Source of the DNA: Verrucomicrobiaceae bacterium
GTDB lineage: Bacteria > Verrucomicrobiota > Verrucomicrobiia > Verrucomicrobiales > Akkermansiaceae
Assembly (NCBI GenBank): GCA_027491155.1
Contig: JAIXWR010000033.1
Span: forward strand, 1-64,000
Reading direction: 5' to 3'
Length of the DNA: 64,000 nucleotides
Shown piece by piece: positions 56,420 through 64,000 of the stretch. Both the position numbers and the translations under genes were made by a program. Under the pieces are notes generated by a model, which did not search any database, was not told the DNA's origin, and saw nothing but the letters and a program-made list of their open reading frames with translations. How positions within the stretch are numbered: the first letter of the stretch is position 1; every line of letters begins with the position of its first letter.

Positions 56420-56983
56420 ATGAAAACGAATCTTTTTACTCTCGCGGCCGCCGCCTCGGCCGCACTGTTGTCCATCTCCTGCGGCCCGCGGCTTGAACTC
56501 ACCGAGGTGCCGATGAGTGCCGGTGCTTCGAATCCCGGCGACAGTTCGCTTGCCGGAAAGCTCCACGCCCAAGTGAATTCACACCGCGGATCCATCGGGA
56601 AATCCGCGCTGCCCCGGCACGCCGGGCTGGACCGCCTGGCGCGGCAGCACAGCGAGTTCATGGTGCGCAACCGCGACAAGATCAAGGGCGGGCTGACCCA
56701 TTACGGTTTCGAGGAGCGCGCGATGGCGGCCCAGCGGCTGATGAGCATGAGCAACGTGGCGGAGAACATCGCGACCTGCTCCGGCGGATTCAGCAGCCCG
56801 GCTTCCACCCTGGTGAACGCTTGGAAGAATTCCTCGGGCCACGCGAAAAACATGAAGGGCCAGTGGGACGCGACGGGGATCGGTGTCGCGGTCGCCGCGG
56901 ACGGAACGGTGTTCGCCACCCAGATTTTCGCGTCGAAGAATCACTCGCATATGGCCATGACCGACCGGATGCGGCAGTTCTGA
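56420..56983 (+). CDS. CAP-domain (SCP/PR1-like) lipoprotein
   Basis: The 187-residue protein has a lipoprotein signal with lipobox SISC near residue 21, then a CAP domain: LHAQVNSHRGSIGKSALPRH, LARQHSEFMVRN, HYGFEERAM, VAENIATCSGG and WKNSSGHAKNMKGQWDATGI. Most of the typical CAP signature positions (His, Glu, His) are present. Bacterial CAP proteins are envelope proteins with poorly known roles. The start is the ATG at 56420; no Shine-Dalgarno is present. Confidence 0.88.
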   Translation: MKTNLFTLAAAASAALLSISCGPRLELTEVPMSAGASNPGDSSLAGKLHAQVNSHRGSIGKSALPRHAGLDRLARQHSEFMVRNRDKIKGGLTHYGFEERAMAAQRLMSMSNVAENIATCSGGFSSPASTLVNAWKNSSGHAKNMKGQWDATGIGVAVAADGTVFATQIFASKNHSHMAMTDRMRQF

Positions 56984-56992
56984 GGCCGCCCG

Positions 56993-57616
56993 ATGCCTGA
57001 CGATGCGTTCGAATCCAAGCTCCGCCGACGCGGGTTGAACCGGATCGCCGGGATCGACGAGGCGGGACGTGGACCTCTGGCCGGCCCGGTTTCCGCCGCC
57101 GCGGTGGTGCTTCCTCCCGGCTGGCGCTGCCCGGGGCTGGACGATTCGAAGAAGCTGACCGCCTTGAAGCGCGAGCGCTTGTTCGAGCGGATCACCACGG
57201 ATGCCTCGGTCCTCTGGTCCCAGTCTTTCGCGGAGCCGGAGGAGATCGACCGGGTCAACATCCTGCGGGCGACCCATGCCGCGATGGCCCGGGCGGTCCG
57301 GGGTCTGTGCGTGGAGGTGGAACATTGCCTTGTCGACGGTCTGGCGGTGCCCGGCTTCGAGTGGCCGCACGACGGGATCGTCAAGGGTGACGGCAAGTCG
57401 CTTTCGATCGCCGCGGCGAGCATCATCGCGAAGGTGGCGCGCGACCGGGTGATGCACCGATTTGCCCGTGAGTTCCCGCAATACGGCTTTGAGCGGCACA
57501 TGGGCTATGGTACGAAGCAGCACCTTGAAGCGCTCCGTCTCCACGGCCCTTGCCGCATTCATCGCCGCTCGTTTCAGCCGGTCGCTCAACTCGCGCTGCC
57601 GTTTGACGAAGCGTGA
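56993..57616 (+). CDS. rnhB: Ribonuclease HII
   Basis: RNase HII removes RNA primers and ribonucleotides from DNA. The 207-residue protein has the metal-binding GIDEAGRGPLAGPVSAAAVV (Asp/Glu pair), LDDSKKLT, then CLVDGLAVPGFEW and IVKGDGKSLSIAAASIIAKV and the C-terminal RDRVMHRFAREFPQYGFERH. It overlaps yraN, a common genome neighbour. Confidence 0.95.
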   Translation: MPDDAFESKLRRRGLNRIAGIDEAGRGPLAGPVSAAAVVLPPGWRCPGLDDSKKLTALKRERLFERITTDASVLWSQSFAEPEEIDRVNILRATHAAMARAVRGLCVEVEHCLVDGLAVPGFEWPHDGIVKGDGKSLSIAAASIIAKVARDRVMHRFAREFPQYGFERHMGYGTKQHLEALRLHGPCRIHRRSFQPVAQLALPFDEA

Positions 57617-57983
57617 CGGCAGCGGGATCGGCACCGAGGCGATCGGGAGGCTGGGCGAAAAGATCGCGCGGTCGTGGCTGAAGGCGAACGGCGCCAAGAT
57701 CCTCTACACGAACTTCAAGGCGCCGGGCGGCGGGGAGGTGGACATCGTGGCGCGGGAGGGGCGGCAGTTGTTGTTCACCGAGGTCAAAACGCGCCGTGCC
57801 GGGGCTCCCGGCCGCCCGCTGGACGCGGTGGACAAGGACAAGCACCGGCTGATCGAGCGGGGCGCGAACGAATGGCTGCGCTTGTTGGGAACCCGCGAGA
57901 TCCCGTGGCGCTTCGATGTCATCGAGGTGATCCTCACCGACGGCGAGAAGCCGAAGGTCCACCGGGTGGAGAACATTTTCTAA
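57507..57983 (+). CDS. yraN: YraN/UPF0102 nuclease-like protein
   Basis: The domain is clear: LGEKIARSWLKANGAKILYT, then NFKAPGGGEVDIVAREGRQL and LFTEVKTRR, the PD-(D/E)xK-type core of UPF0102. The ATG at 57507 lies inside rnhB and gives 158 residues with a basic N-terminal extension. An in-frame TTG at 57603 gives about 126, the usual family length. Which start is used is undecided. It overlaps the rnhB end. Confidence 0.85.
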   Translation: MVRSSTLKRSVSTALAAFIAARFSRSLNSRCRLTKRDGSGIGTEAIGRLGEKIARSWLKANGAKILYTNFKAPGGGEVDIVAREGRQLLFTEVKTRRAGAPGRPLDAVDKDKHRLIERGANEWLRLLGTREIPWRFDVIEVILTDGEKPKVHRVENIF

Positions 57984-57989
57984 CAAGAC

Positions 57990-58742
57990 TCACACGCCCC
58001 GGCGGTCGCCCCAGAGACGGACGTGGAGCCGGTCGCAGAAGCGCCATCCGCGGGCGATGCAGCGGGGGGCGACTTCCAGGGCGTGGCGATCGAGTTCGTC
58101 GGACGAGCGGCCTTCCGGCATGACCAGGATCTTGCCGGCGGGGATGCCGAAGCGCGTGGCAAAGCGGTCGATCTCCGCGAGGTCGTCGCCGCCGCGGGCG
58201 ACGAACTTGAACCAGGCCTTCGGGTCCGCGGCAAAGGCGGCGAGGACTTCCGGCGAGGTCCGCAGGCCTTCCGCCATGCCGGAGTTGGCGAGCTTGGGGG
58301 AGACGTTGAACTGGTCCACGGCCGCGCGGAACTCCGGGAGCGGCATCCGGGTGCCGTTCGTCTCGACTTCGAAAACATAGGCCGGATCAACGGCGCGCAG
58401 GCCCGCAATGACATCGAGCCATGCCTCCTGCTGGAGCAGCGGTTCGCCGCCGGTCAGGACCACGCGGCGGCAGGGGAAGGCGGCGACGCGGGCGACGATT
58501 TCCGACGTCGGCAGCTCGATGGCCACCTCCGCCTTGCGGTGCTTGCGGTAGGCCGGGTCGGCGTCCTTGTCGTGCTGCCAGGGCGTGCCTTCGAAGTTCC
58601 AGGTGTGATCGGTGTCGCACCAGCGGCAGTGGAGGTTGCACAGGGACGAGCGGACGAAGACGGCGGGCAGTCCGGCGGAAACGCCTTCCCCTTGGAGCGT
58701 GTGGAAGATTTCCGGGCCGTCGTCGAGGCGGGCGAGAAGCAT
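57990..58742 (-). CDS. queE: 7-carboxy-7-deazaguanine synthase
   Basis: QueE is the radical SAM enzyme that converts carboxy-tetrahydropterin to CDG on the queuosine/deazapurine path. The 250-residue protein has the substrate/cluster segment EIFHTLQGEGVSAGLPAVFV, the iron-sulfur motif CNLHCRWCDTDHTW (Cys-x3-Cys-x2-Cys) and VVLTGGEPLLQQ. The ATG at 58742 gives the family start; the frame continues upstream through a repeat-rich stretch. No other queuosine gene lies nearby. Confidence 0.93.
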   Translation of the reverse strand: MLLARLDDGPEIFHTLQGEGVSAGLPAVFVRSSLCNLHCRWCDTDHTWNFEGTPWQHDKDADPAYRKHRKAEVAIELPTSEIVARVAAFPCRRVVLTGGEPLLQQEAWLDVIAGLRAVDPAYVFEVETNGTRMPLPEFRAAVDQFNVSPKLANSGMAEGLRTSPEVLAAFAADPKAWFKFVARGGDDLAEIDRFATRFGIPAGKILVMPEGRSSDELDRHALEVAPRCIARGWRFCDRLHVRLWGDRRGV

Positions 58743-58752
58743 GGGGTCAGGA

Positions 58753-58819
58753 AGTCTGAAAGTCCGAAAGTCTGAAAGTCGAAAGACCTTGAGACCTTCG
58801 ACTTTTGGACCATTAGACT
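58753..58819. repeat. AGTCTGAAAGTCC-type inverted repeat
   Basis: Tandem AGTC(T/C)GAAAG units (58753-58786) are followed by partly complementary CTTTTGGACC...TAGACT (58802-58819). The element fills the 83-bp gap between the divergent queE and cobalamin adenosyltransferase genes and may overlap their promoters. Confidence 0.6.
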
Positions 58820-58825
58820 GCATCC

Positions 58826-59350
58826 ATGAGCATCATCACCGGCCGGGGCGACGAAGGGGACACGGACCTGCTGTTCGGGAGACGGATTGCCAAGACCTCC
58901 CGGCGGGTCGCGGTGCTGGGGACGGTGGACGAGCTGAACGCCGCGCTGGGCCTGGCGCGCGCGGCCGGGGCGGCGGAGGAGATCGAGGGAGTGATCGACC
59001 GCGTGCAGGACCTGCTGGTCGGGCTGATGGGGCAATTCGCCTGCCAGCCGGGCGACGAGGAGCGCTACCGCGAGGCGGGCTTCGCGGCTGTGGGGCAGGC
59101 GGATCTCGACTGGCTGGTCGCCATCGCGCGGGACTTCGAAAAGCGTGGCATCGCCTTCAAGGGCTGGGCTCGGCCGGGGGCGGAGCACTCGATGGCCCGG
59201 GCGGGGCTGGACCTGGCCCGGACGATCGCGCGCCGGGCCGAGCGCTCGGTGCTGGAGCTGCACGAGTCCGGGGAAGAGGTACCGGAGGTCCTGCGGCTGT
59301 TCTTCAACCGGCTGTCGGACCTGCTGTGGATCCTCGCGCGGACGGCCTGA
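58826..59350 (+). CDS. PduO-type cob(I)alamin adenosyltransferase
   Basis: The 174-residue enzyme makes adenosylcobalamin. Conserved segments are TGRGDEGDTDLLFGRRIAKT at the N-terminus, VDELNAALGLAR, RVQDLLVGLMGQFA and the C-terminal active-site helix region ARTIARRAERSV and LRLFFNRLSDLLW. The start is the ATG at 58826, just downstream of an intergenic repeat. Confidence 0.93.
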   Translation: MSIITGRGDEGDTDLLFGRRIAKTSRRVAVLGTVDELNAALGLARAAGAAEEIEGVIDRVQDLLVGLMGQFACQPGDEERYREAGFAAVGQADLDWLVAIARDFEKRGIAFKGWARPGAEHSMARAGLDLARTIARRAERSVLELHESGEEVPEVLRLFFNRLSDLLWILARTA

Positions 59351-59431
59351 CGGGGCGTTCCGGAAACCGGGCGAATTTTGCCTTTGCAAGCGGCCGGTCA
59401 TCGCGTAGTTCTCCCGCCCGCCGGTAAAATG

Positions 59432-59506
59432 GTGGCCGTAGTTCAATGGTAGAGCCCCAGATTGTGATTCTGGTTGTTGCGGGTTCGAGTCCCGTCGGTC
59501 ACCCCA
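59432..59506 (+). tRNA. tRNA-His (anticodon GUG), CCA encoded
   Basis: Acceptor GTGGCCG pairs with CGGTCAC, with an extra G at 59431 (position -1) opposite discriminator C, the His identity element. The anticodon loop is TTGTGAT (GTG) and the T arm is GCGGG / CCCGT. CCA is encoded. Confidence 0.95.
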
Positions 59507-59570
59507 CCTTTTTTTCCGGGAGCGCAGGTTGCTCCGGTTGAAAGAGGAGGTTGTGGCGGGGATTCGCCCT

Positions 59571-60263
59571 ATGGAAAGCCTCGAGAGTCGCCTCGGATAC
59601 AAGTTTCGCAATTCGCTCCTGCTGGCGGAGGCGATGACCCATCCGAGCCTCGCCTACGAGTCGCAGCGGCCGCATTTTGACAACCAGCGGCTCGAGTTCC
59701 TCGGCGACGCGGTCTTGCAGCTCATCCTCACGGAGGACCTTTACCGGATGTTCCCGGATTTCCCGGAAGGCCGGCTGACCAAGCTGCGTTCGCAGCTCGT
59801 CTCGCGCCGTGCCTTGGCGCGCTTCGCATTGACCATCGACCTCGGCAGCTACGTCCTTCTCGGGAAGGGCGAGGAAGCCACCGGCGGACGTCGCAGGATG
59901 TCGACGCTGGCGGACGGGTTCGAGGCCCTGATCGGCGCGGTTTACCTCGATGCCGGCTATCTCGGCACGCGGGACCTGGTCCTGCGCCTTTTCCAGGCCG
60001 AGATCGAGGCTTTGGCCGGAAGTCCCGAGGAGCGCAATCCGAAGGGCGAGCTGCAGGAAAGCCTGCAGGCGATCCATCCGCAGGCTCCGACCTACCGGGT
60101 GCTCGGGGAGAGCGGCCCGGATCACCGGAAGGTCTTCCATGCCGAGGTCTCCTGGCGCGGGATGGTGCTCGCGACCGGCAAGGGCAAGAGCAAGAAGGAA
60201 GCGGAAGCCCGGGCGGCCGGGGAGGCCCTGCGGACCCGGGTCTGGGAGAAGGACAAGGCTTGA
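59571..60263 (+). CDS. rnc: Ribonuclease III
   Basis: RNase III cuts double-stranded RNA in rRNA and mRNA processing. The 230-residue protein has the catalytic signature RLEFLGDAVLQLILTEDLY and STLADGFEALIGAVYLDAG, then a C-terminal double-stranded-RNA-binding domain (NPKGELQESLQAIHPQAPTY ... GKGKSKKEAEARAAGEAL). The ATG at 59571 gives the family start MESLESRLGY. An in-frame GTG at 59553 lies too close (2 bp) to the GAGGAGG at 59544. Confidence 0.95.
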   Translation: MESLESRLGYKFRNSLLLAEAMTHPSLAYESQRPHFDNQRLEFLGDAVLQLILTEDLYRMFPDFPEGRLTKLRSQLVSRRALARFALTIDLGSYVLLGKGEEATGGRRRMSTLADGFEALIGAVYLDAGYLGTRDLVLRLFQAEIEALAGSPEERNPKGELQESLQAIHPQAPTYRVLGESGPDHRKVFHAEVSWRGMVLATGKGKSKKEAEARAAGEALRTRVWEKDKA

Positions 60264-60278
60264 GGGGCCGGAGCGCCA

Positions 60279-61157
60279 CTAGGCGCTTTTCGCGCGGCCG
60301 CGCCGCAGCAGCATGCCGGCCATCGCGCCGCCCACGAGGAGCGGCGTGCCAGGTTCGGGCACGGCGACGAAACTGCCAAAGTTCTGCGTGCTGCCGCCGG
60401 TCAGTCCGAGATCGCCGTCCCACGCGGCGAAGATCCCGTTGTTCGGCCCGGGGAGCTGGGGTAGCGTGGTGGCGAAGAGGTCGAAGCGGACCGACGAGGT
60501 GTTCTCGTAGTAAAGGATCATGCCGCCGTCGGGAGCCGTCTCGGAGTGTCCGAGGCCGCGCGAGTTGAAGCGCACGTTGCCGCCTTCGCCGACGGCCTGG
60601 ATCCCGCTGTTGTCGTGGAGCCGGTAGCCGGTCAGGCCGTCGCTGCCGAAGGCGCGGATCGACTCCGACTGGAAGGGCTCGCCGTCGTGGTCGTAAATCA
60701 GGAAGCGCACGCCGGGGAGGACCAGAGGGGTGCTGAAATTACTACCACCTTCGTAGAACGAGAGCGTCCAGGCGATGCCGCCGGTGGGCTGCGCCCCGTT
60801 TCCGTCGTGGATGTAATAGACGCCCAGGTCGTTGGCGCCGCCGACCGCGTTGTAGTCCGGCAACCAGCCGGTGAACTGGTAGGTGCTGGTCGGACGGAAG
60901 TTCGAGGATTCCCCATCGGTCAGGCCGATCATCGTGGCGCGGACATCGACCGAGGTCGCCCCGAGCATGCCGGCGCCGGCGAAGTCGAAGACCAGGCCGT
61001 TGTAGTAATCGGGACCGAGGGTGGAGCCGTTGGGATTCTGCGCGTTGGTCGCCTGGACGTTGTTGCTGAAGTCGAGATCGACGTAGGTCTGCCCGCTCAA
61101 TCCTCCCAGGGGAAGGAGAGCGGCGAGGAGGGCAAGTCGTGTCGTCAACGCGGGCAT
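60279..61157 (-). CDS. PEP-CTERM surface protein
   Basis: The 292-residue protein has a signal peptide (MPALTTRLALLAALLPLGGL), a beta-rich passenger with a candidate metal site (FLIYDHDGEPFQSE) and ends in a PEP-CTERM tail (VPEPGTPLLVGGAMAG, then RRGRAKSA). The function is unknown. The ATG at 61157 gives the signal peptide; the frame is open 12 codons further upstream. Confidence 0.88.
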   Translation of the reverse strand: MPALTTRLALLAALLPLGGLSGQTYVDLDFSNNVQATNAQNPNGSTLGPDYYNGLVFDFAGAGMLGATSVDVRATMIGLTDGESSNFRPTSTYQFTGWLPDYNAVGGANDLGVYYIHDGNGAQPTGGIAWTLSFYEGGSNFSTPLVLPGVRFLIYDHDGEPFQSESIRAFGSDGLTGYRLHDNSGIQAVGEGGNVRFNSRGLGHSETAPDGGMILYYENTSSVRFDLFATTLPQLPGPNNGIFAAWDGDLGLTGGSTQNFGSFVAVPEPGTPLLVGGAMAGMLLRRGRAKSA

Positions 61158-61275
61158 CGTCGGAGCAGGCGGCAAGCGGGGCGACCTTAGCACGGAAGTG
61201 CCCGGTGCCGAGTCCGAAATGTCACGCGATCGCGGAAGCCGTGCAGCGCGGTGCCGTGCCCGGGGGCCGCTGCGA

Positions 61276-64000
61276 TCAATCGGCCTGGACGCGGACGAAG
61301 AGCCGGCCCGAGGTCAGGCGCGCGGGACTGACGACTACCTCGACCGATTGATTGTCGGTGCCCGGGAGGTTCGTGGCGTTTTGAACCGCGGTGGCATCCT
61401 CGGTCCAGTCCGCGAGATTGCCGGAGGTCCAGACCTTGTAGGCCAATCCGGTGAGTGTGGTCTTGCGGCGCTGGTAGGTGAAGGTTCCCGTGCCGCGATC
61501 GAGCGGGGTGAGGATCGCTTGCACCGAAGCGCCGTCCTTCGCCCCGAGGCCGAAGGCGTATTCCGTGAAGTTGCTGAGGCCGTCATGGTCGTCGTCGTCC
61601 GCGGGGCCACCGGCGATGTTAGAGGCGGCTTTCCACGTGTCGTAGTCGGAGGGAGGGCCGGTGGTGACGGTGAGCGTGCCGGGGCCGGTGATGAAGGGGC
61701 TGTTCGAGGCGGAATAGACGCCGGGGGACTTGGCGATGCCGCCGACGGTGAGCTCGTCGACGGTGTCGGTGCCGCTGTAGTCGAGGTGGAGTGCGGCTCC
61801 CGCGGCGAGGATGAGGTCGGCGGTGTTGGCGAGGTTGGTGTTGTTAGAGCCGTTCCCGAGGCGGAGCGTGCCGGCGTTGACGGTGGTGGGTCCGGTGTAG
61901 GTGTTGGGAGCGGTGAGGGTGAGCGTGCCGCTGCCGTTCTTGGTGAGGCCGCCGGAACCGCCCGCGGCGAGCAGTTTCACCGGGATGCCGATGTTGCGGC
62001 CGTTGGTGTCGATGATCGCGCCGCCGGACCGCACGTAGGTGGCCTGGGTGGGATTGGCGCCGTTGCCGCCGTCGCCGTAGAGGGTGATGAAGCTGGCGTT
62101 GTCAGGGCCGATGGCTTTCAGGGTGCCTCCGTCCCAGATGAGGTGGGCGTCGTTGTTGCCTTCGGGGCCGGCGGCGTTGAGGTCGCGGTTGGCGACGCGG
62201 AGGGACGGGGTTTCGAGAATGCCGCCGTTGAGTTCGAGTTGGAAGGTGGCCCCGGTGTTGGCGGAGCCGTCCACGCCGTTGGTCGCGGTGACGGTGCCGC
62301 CGCCGATCGCGAGACGACCCCAGTCGGCGCTGGCGGCGTTGCTGATGATGCGGTTGGCGGAAAAAGTGCCGCCGGTGATGGCGAGGTTGGAGCGGCCGAT
62401 GGTGGCGTCGCCTGTCAGGGTGAGGGCGGTGTTGAGTGAAAGCGTGGGATTGCCGGCGTAGTTGCCGTTGTTGGAACCGAGGCCTTGCACGGTGAGGTTC
62501 ACGGCGCCAAGGCCGCCGCCGGAGAAGGAAGTGGCGGGGAAATTGGCCGAGGTGTTGCCGATGTTCACGGCACCTGCGGTGAGTCCGGAGCCGAGATTGA
62601 CGGATCCGCCGACTGCACTGAAGAACGCATTGTTAGACGGTGAATTCACCCACGCGGCTCCCAGCCAGTTGGCGTCGGCGGTGCTCCAGACGTTGGTGGA
62701 CGCGCTGTTGTTCCAGATGAAGTCCGGGCCCGGCGACCACTGCGCGTGGAGCGTGACGGGGGCGGTGATGGTGAAGGTGGCGCCGGGGTTGTAAGGGATT
62801 CCGCTGCCGTTGGCGGCGGTGTTCCAATTGGCGAACGAGTATCCGGTTCGCACGAGACCGCCGGTGTTGCCGAGAACTGTCACCGTGGAATTCCCCGCGT
62901 AAGGGCTGGCGGAATCGGTCGGCACGGCGCCGGTGCCGCCGTTGGCCTGATAGGTCACGGCGTAGGCCGGGGCGCTGACGACGGAAATGTTCAGATTGTC
63001 GATGTTGGTGAAGACGCCGTATCCCTCGAAAGTGATGTAGCCGTCCGCTGCGGACAACTGGGCGAGGGGGTAGGTTCCGGCAAGCGTGCCGTTCACATAC
63101 AGCTTCGCCATGGAGCCATTTCCATTGAAGGGCGAGCCGGTGCCCGCGGTGTCGGAGAGGATCACCGCGATGGTGGACCCGGCGGCGGTCCAGGTGCAGC
63201 CGTTGCTGATGTCGCCGCCGGAGGCGAATTGCTGGGTGCCGCCGTTGTGGCGGAACAGGCTGCTGAACTTGTTGGGAGCGGTGTTGACGAAGGCGTTCTG
63301 CGCGCTGCCGATGGCGATGGCCGTCCAGTTCGTCGCGTTCGGCGAGTCGGTGATCCTCAGGTCGTACTGGACTTTCAGCGGTTTGTTGAGCCCGTTCGTT
63401 TCCCCGGCGAAGTTGTGGTTCAGGCTGGCGCGAAGATCCAGGCTTTGGCCTCCGTACCATGCGGCCATCAGCATCTGTCCGCCGTTGCCGTGCTGGATCT
63501 TGTAGTCCGCATCGTGGCCGGTGACGCTGTAACTGAGCGGTGCGAGCAATCCCTGCTGGTCGGCTGCGAGCGTCGAATTGAACGCACCGGCCCCGTTGCT
63601 GGCGGAGTCGAAGTTGTCGGAAAGCAGGACATCGCCCGCGAGCGGCACGGTGACGGAGGCGAGCTGTGCCGGAGTGAGGGCGCTGGAGAAGAACTGCACG
63701 TCGTCGATGGAGCCTTGGAACATCGGCATCGCCGTGCCCTCGGAGCGGGCGAGGTAGTTGTGCTGGAGTCCGGTGGTCGTGTTGGGCGCGAGCAGTTGGT
63801 CCGGCGTGATCGTGATGGCGCCGGTGGCGACGGCCGTGCCATTGACCAGGAGCGAACCTGTGCTGCCATCGAGCGTCACCGCGACGTGCGACCAGACTCC
63901 GGCGGGAAGCGAGGCGCTTGTCAGGGTTTGTTCCGCACCGCCATTGACGATGGCGAACTTCGCCTGACCTGAAGCATCGGACGTGGTGAAGGACATCCGT
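61276..64000 (-). CDS. Large LamG / beta-strand-repeat surface protein (5' part outside window)
   Basis: The gene runs past 64000, so its N-terminus is missing. Visible domains in order are a LamG/ConA-like fold (GVWSHVAVTLDGSTGSLLVN, SIDDVQFFSSALTPAQLA), a second beta-sandwich, and an InlB/Listeria-Bacteroides-type repeat (YQANGGTGAVPTDS ... LHAQWSP). A Trp-rich opener (FIWNNSASTNVWSTADANW), an autotransporter-associated repeat (LTKNGSGTLTLTAPNTYTGP) and a tail with DDDDHDGLSNFTEYAFGLG, VWTSGNLADW and FVRVQAD follow. There is no PEP-CTERM and no barrel. It is probably an extracellular carbohydrate-binding or adhesive protein. Confidence 0.88.
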   Translation of the reverse strand, partial: RMSFTTSDASGQAKFAIVNGGAEQTLTSASLPAGVWSHVAVTLDGSTGSLLVNGTAVATGAITITPDQLLAPNTTTGLQHNYLARSEGTAMPMFQGSIDDVQFFSSALTPAQLASVTVPLAGDVLLSDNFDSASNGAGAFNSTLAADQQGLLAPLSYSVTGHDADYKIQHGNGGQMLMAAWYGGQSLDLRASLNHNFAGETNGLNKPLKVQYDLRITDSPNATNWTAIAIGSAQNAFVNTAPNKFSSLFRHNGGTQQFASGGDISNGCTWTAAGSTIAVILSDTAGTGSPFNGNGSMAKLYVNGTLAGTYPLAQLSAADGYITFEGYGVFTNIDNLNISVVSAPAYAVTYQANGGTGAVPTDSASPYAGNSTVTVLGNTGGLVRTGYSFANWNTAANGSGIPYNPGATFTITAPVTLHAQWSPGPDFIWNNSASTNVWSTADANWLGAAWVNSPSNNAFFSAVGGSVNLGSGLTAGAVNIGNTSANFPATSFSGGGLGAVNLTVQGLGSNNGNYAGNPTLSLNTALTLTGDATIGRSNLAITGGTFSANRIISNAASADWGRLAIGGGTVTATNGVDGSANTGATFQLELNGGILETPSLRVANRDLNAAGPEGNNDAHLIWDGGTLKAIGPDNASFITLYGDGGNGANPTQATYVRSGGAIIDTNGRNIGIPVKLLAAGGSGGLTKNGSGTLTLTAPNTYTGPTTVNAGTLRLGNGSNNTNLANTADLILAAGAALHLDYSGTDTVDELTVGGIAKSPGVYSASNSPFITGPGTLTVTTGPPSDYDTWKAASNIAGGPADDDDHDGLSNFTEYAFGLGAKDGASVQAILTPLDRGTGTFTYQRRKTTLTGLAYKVWTSGNLADWTEDATAVQNATNLPGTDNQSVEVVVSPARLTSGRLFVRVQAD

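Overview
The window is GC-rich, densely coding bacterial chromosome, most likely from the phylum Verrucomicrobiota (Luteolibacter/Haloferula-like by feel; genus not determinable here). Pointers are three short-tailed PEP-CTERM surface proteins, two very large secreted proteins built from autotransporter-associated beta-strand repeats, several secreted proteins ending in a D-x-D-x-DG...EYAFG type C-terminal module, and many short palindromic intergenic repeats. Most chromosomal start codons I inspected have no recognisable Shine-Dalgarno sequence.

Layout. 1-12.8 kb: housekeeping genes: a partial ruvC, the purine genes purL (minus) and purF-ORF6N-purM (plus), an HxlR regulator divergent from a small CxxC redox protein, recF with an overlapping TSUP permease gene, and ychF. 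12.9-16.0 kb: a PEP-CTERM protein, a lipoprotein, a phosphodiester glycosidase-like lipoprotein and an ArsR-methyltransferase fusion resembling the SAH sensor SahR. 16.0-18.8 kb: metK and ahcY, two enzymes of the SAM cycle, divergent from that regulator. 19.3-33.3 kb: a 12.65-kb gene for a 4216-residue secreted protein made of four tandem passenger-like units, followed by a PEP-CTERM protein. 33.4-47.6 kb: metabolism and secretion (DUF2141, M32 carboxypeptidase, ornithine cyclodeaminase family, agmatine deiminase, a Tat-exported phosphoesterase, a matrixin-like protease, transporters, PHP phosphatase, phosphate acetyltransferase, a CysJ-like flavoprotein).

47.73-56.08 kb: an 8.3-kb integrated element flanked by a 39-bp direct repeat that is the 5' half of a tRNA-Thr(CGU) gene. 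It carries a tyrosine integrase, an excisionase-like protein, a TOPRIM primase-like protein, a D5/P4-type helicase, a terminase-small-subunit-like protein and several unknown small proteins. It has no capsid, portal, large terminase, tail or lysis gene. This gene set resembles a phage satellite (PICI/P4-like) and is the best candidate in the window for an undescribed system. The complete tRNA-Thr gene is rebuilt at its right end.

56.1-64 kb: a CAP-domain lipoprotein, rnhB-yraN, queE, a PduO-type cobalamin adenosyltransferase, tRNA-His, rnc, a PEP-CTERM protein and the 3' part of a second large beta-strand-repeat protein with LamG-like and InlB-type repeat domains, which runs off the window.
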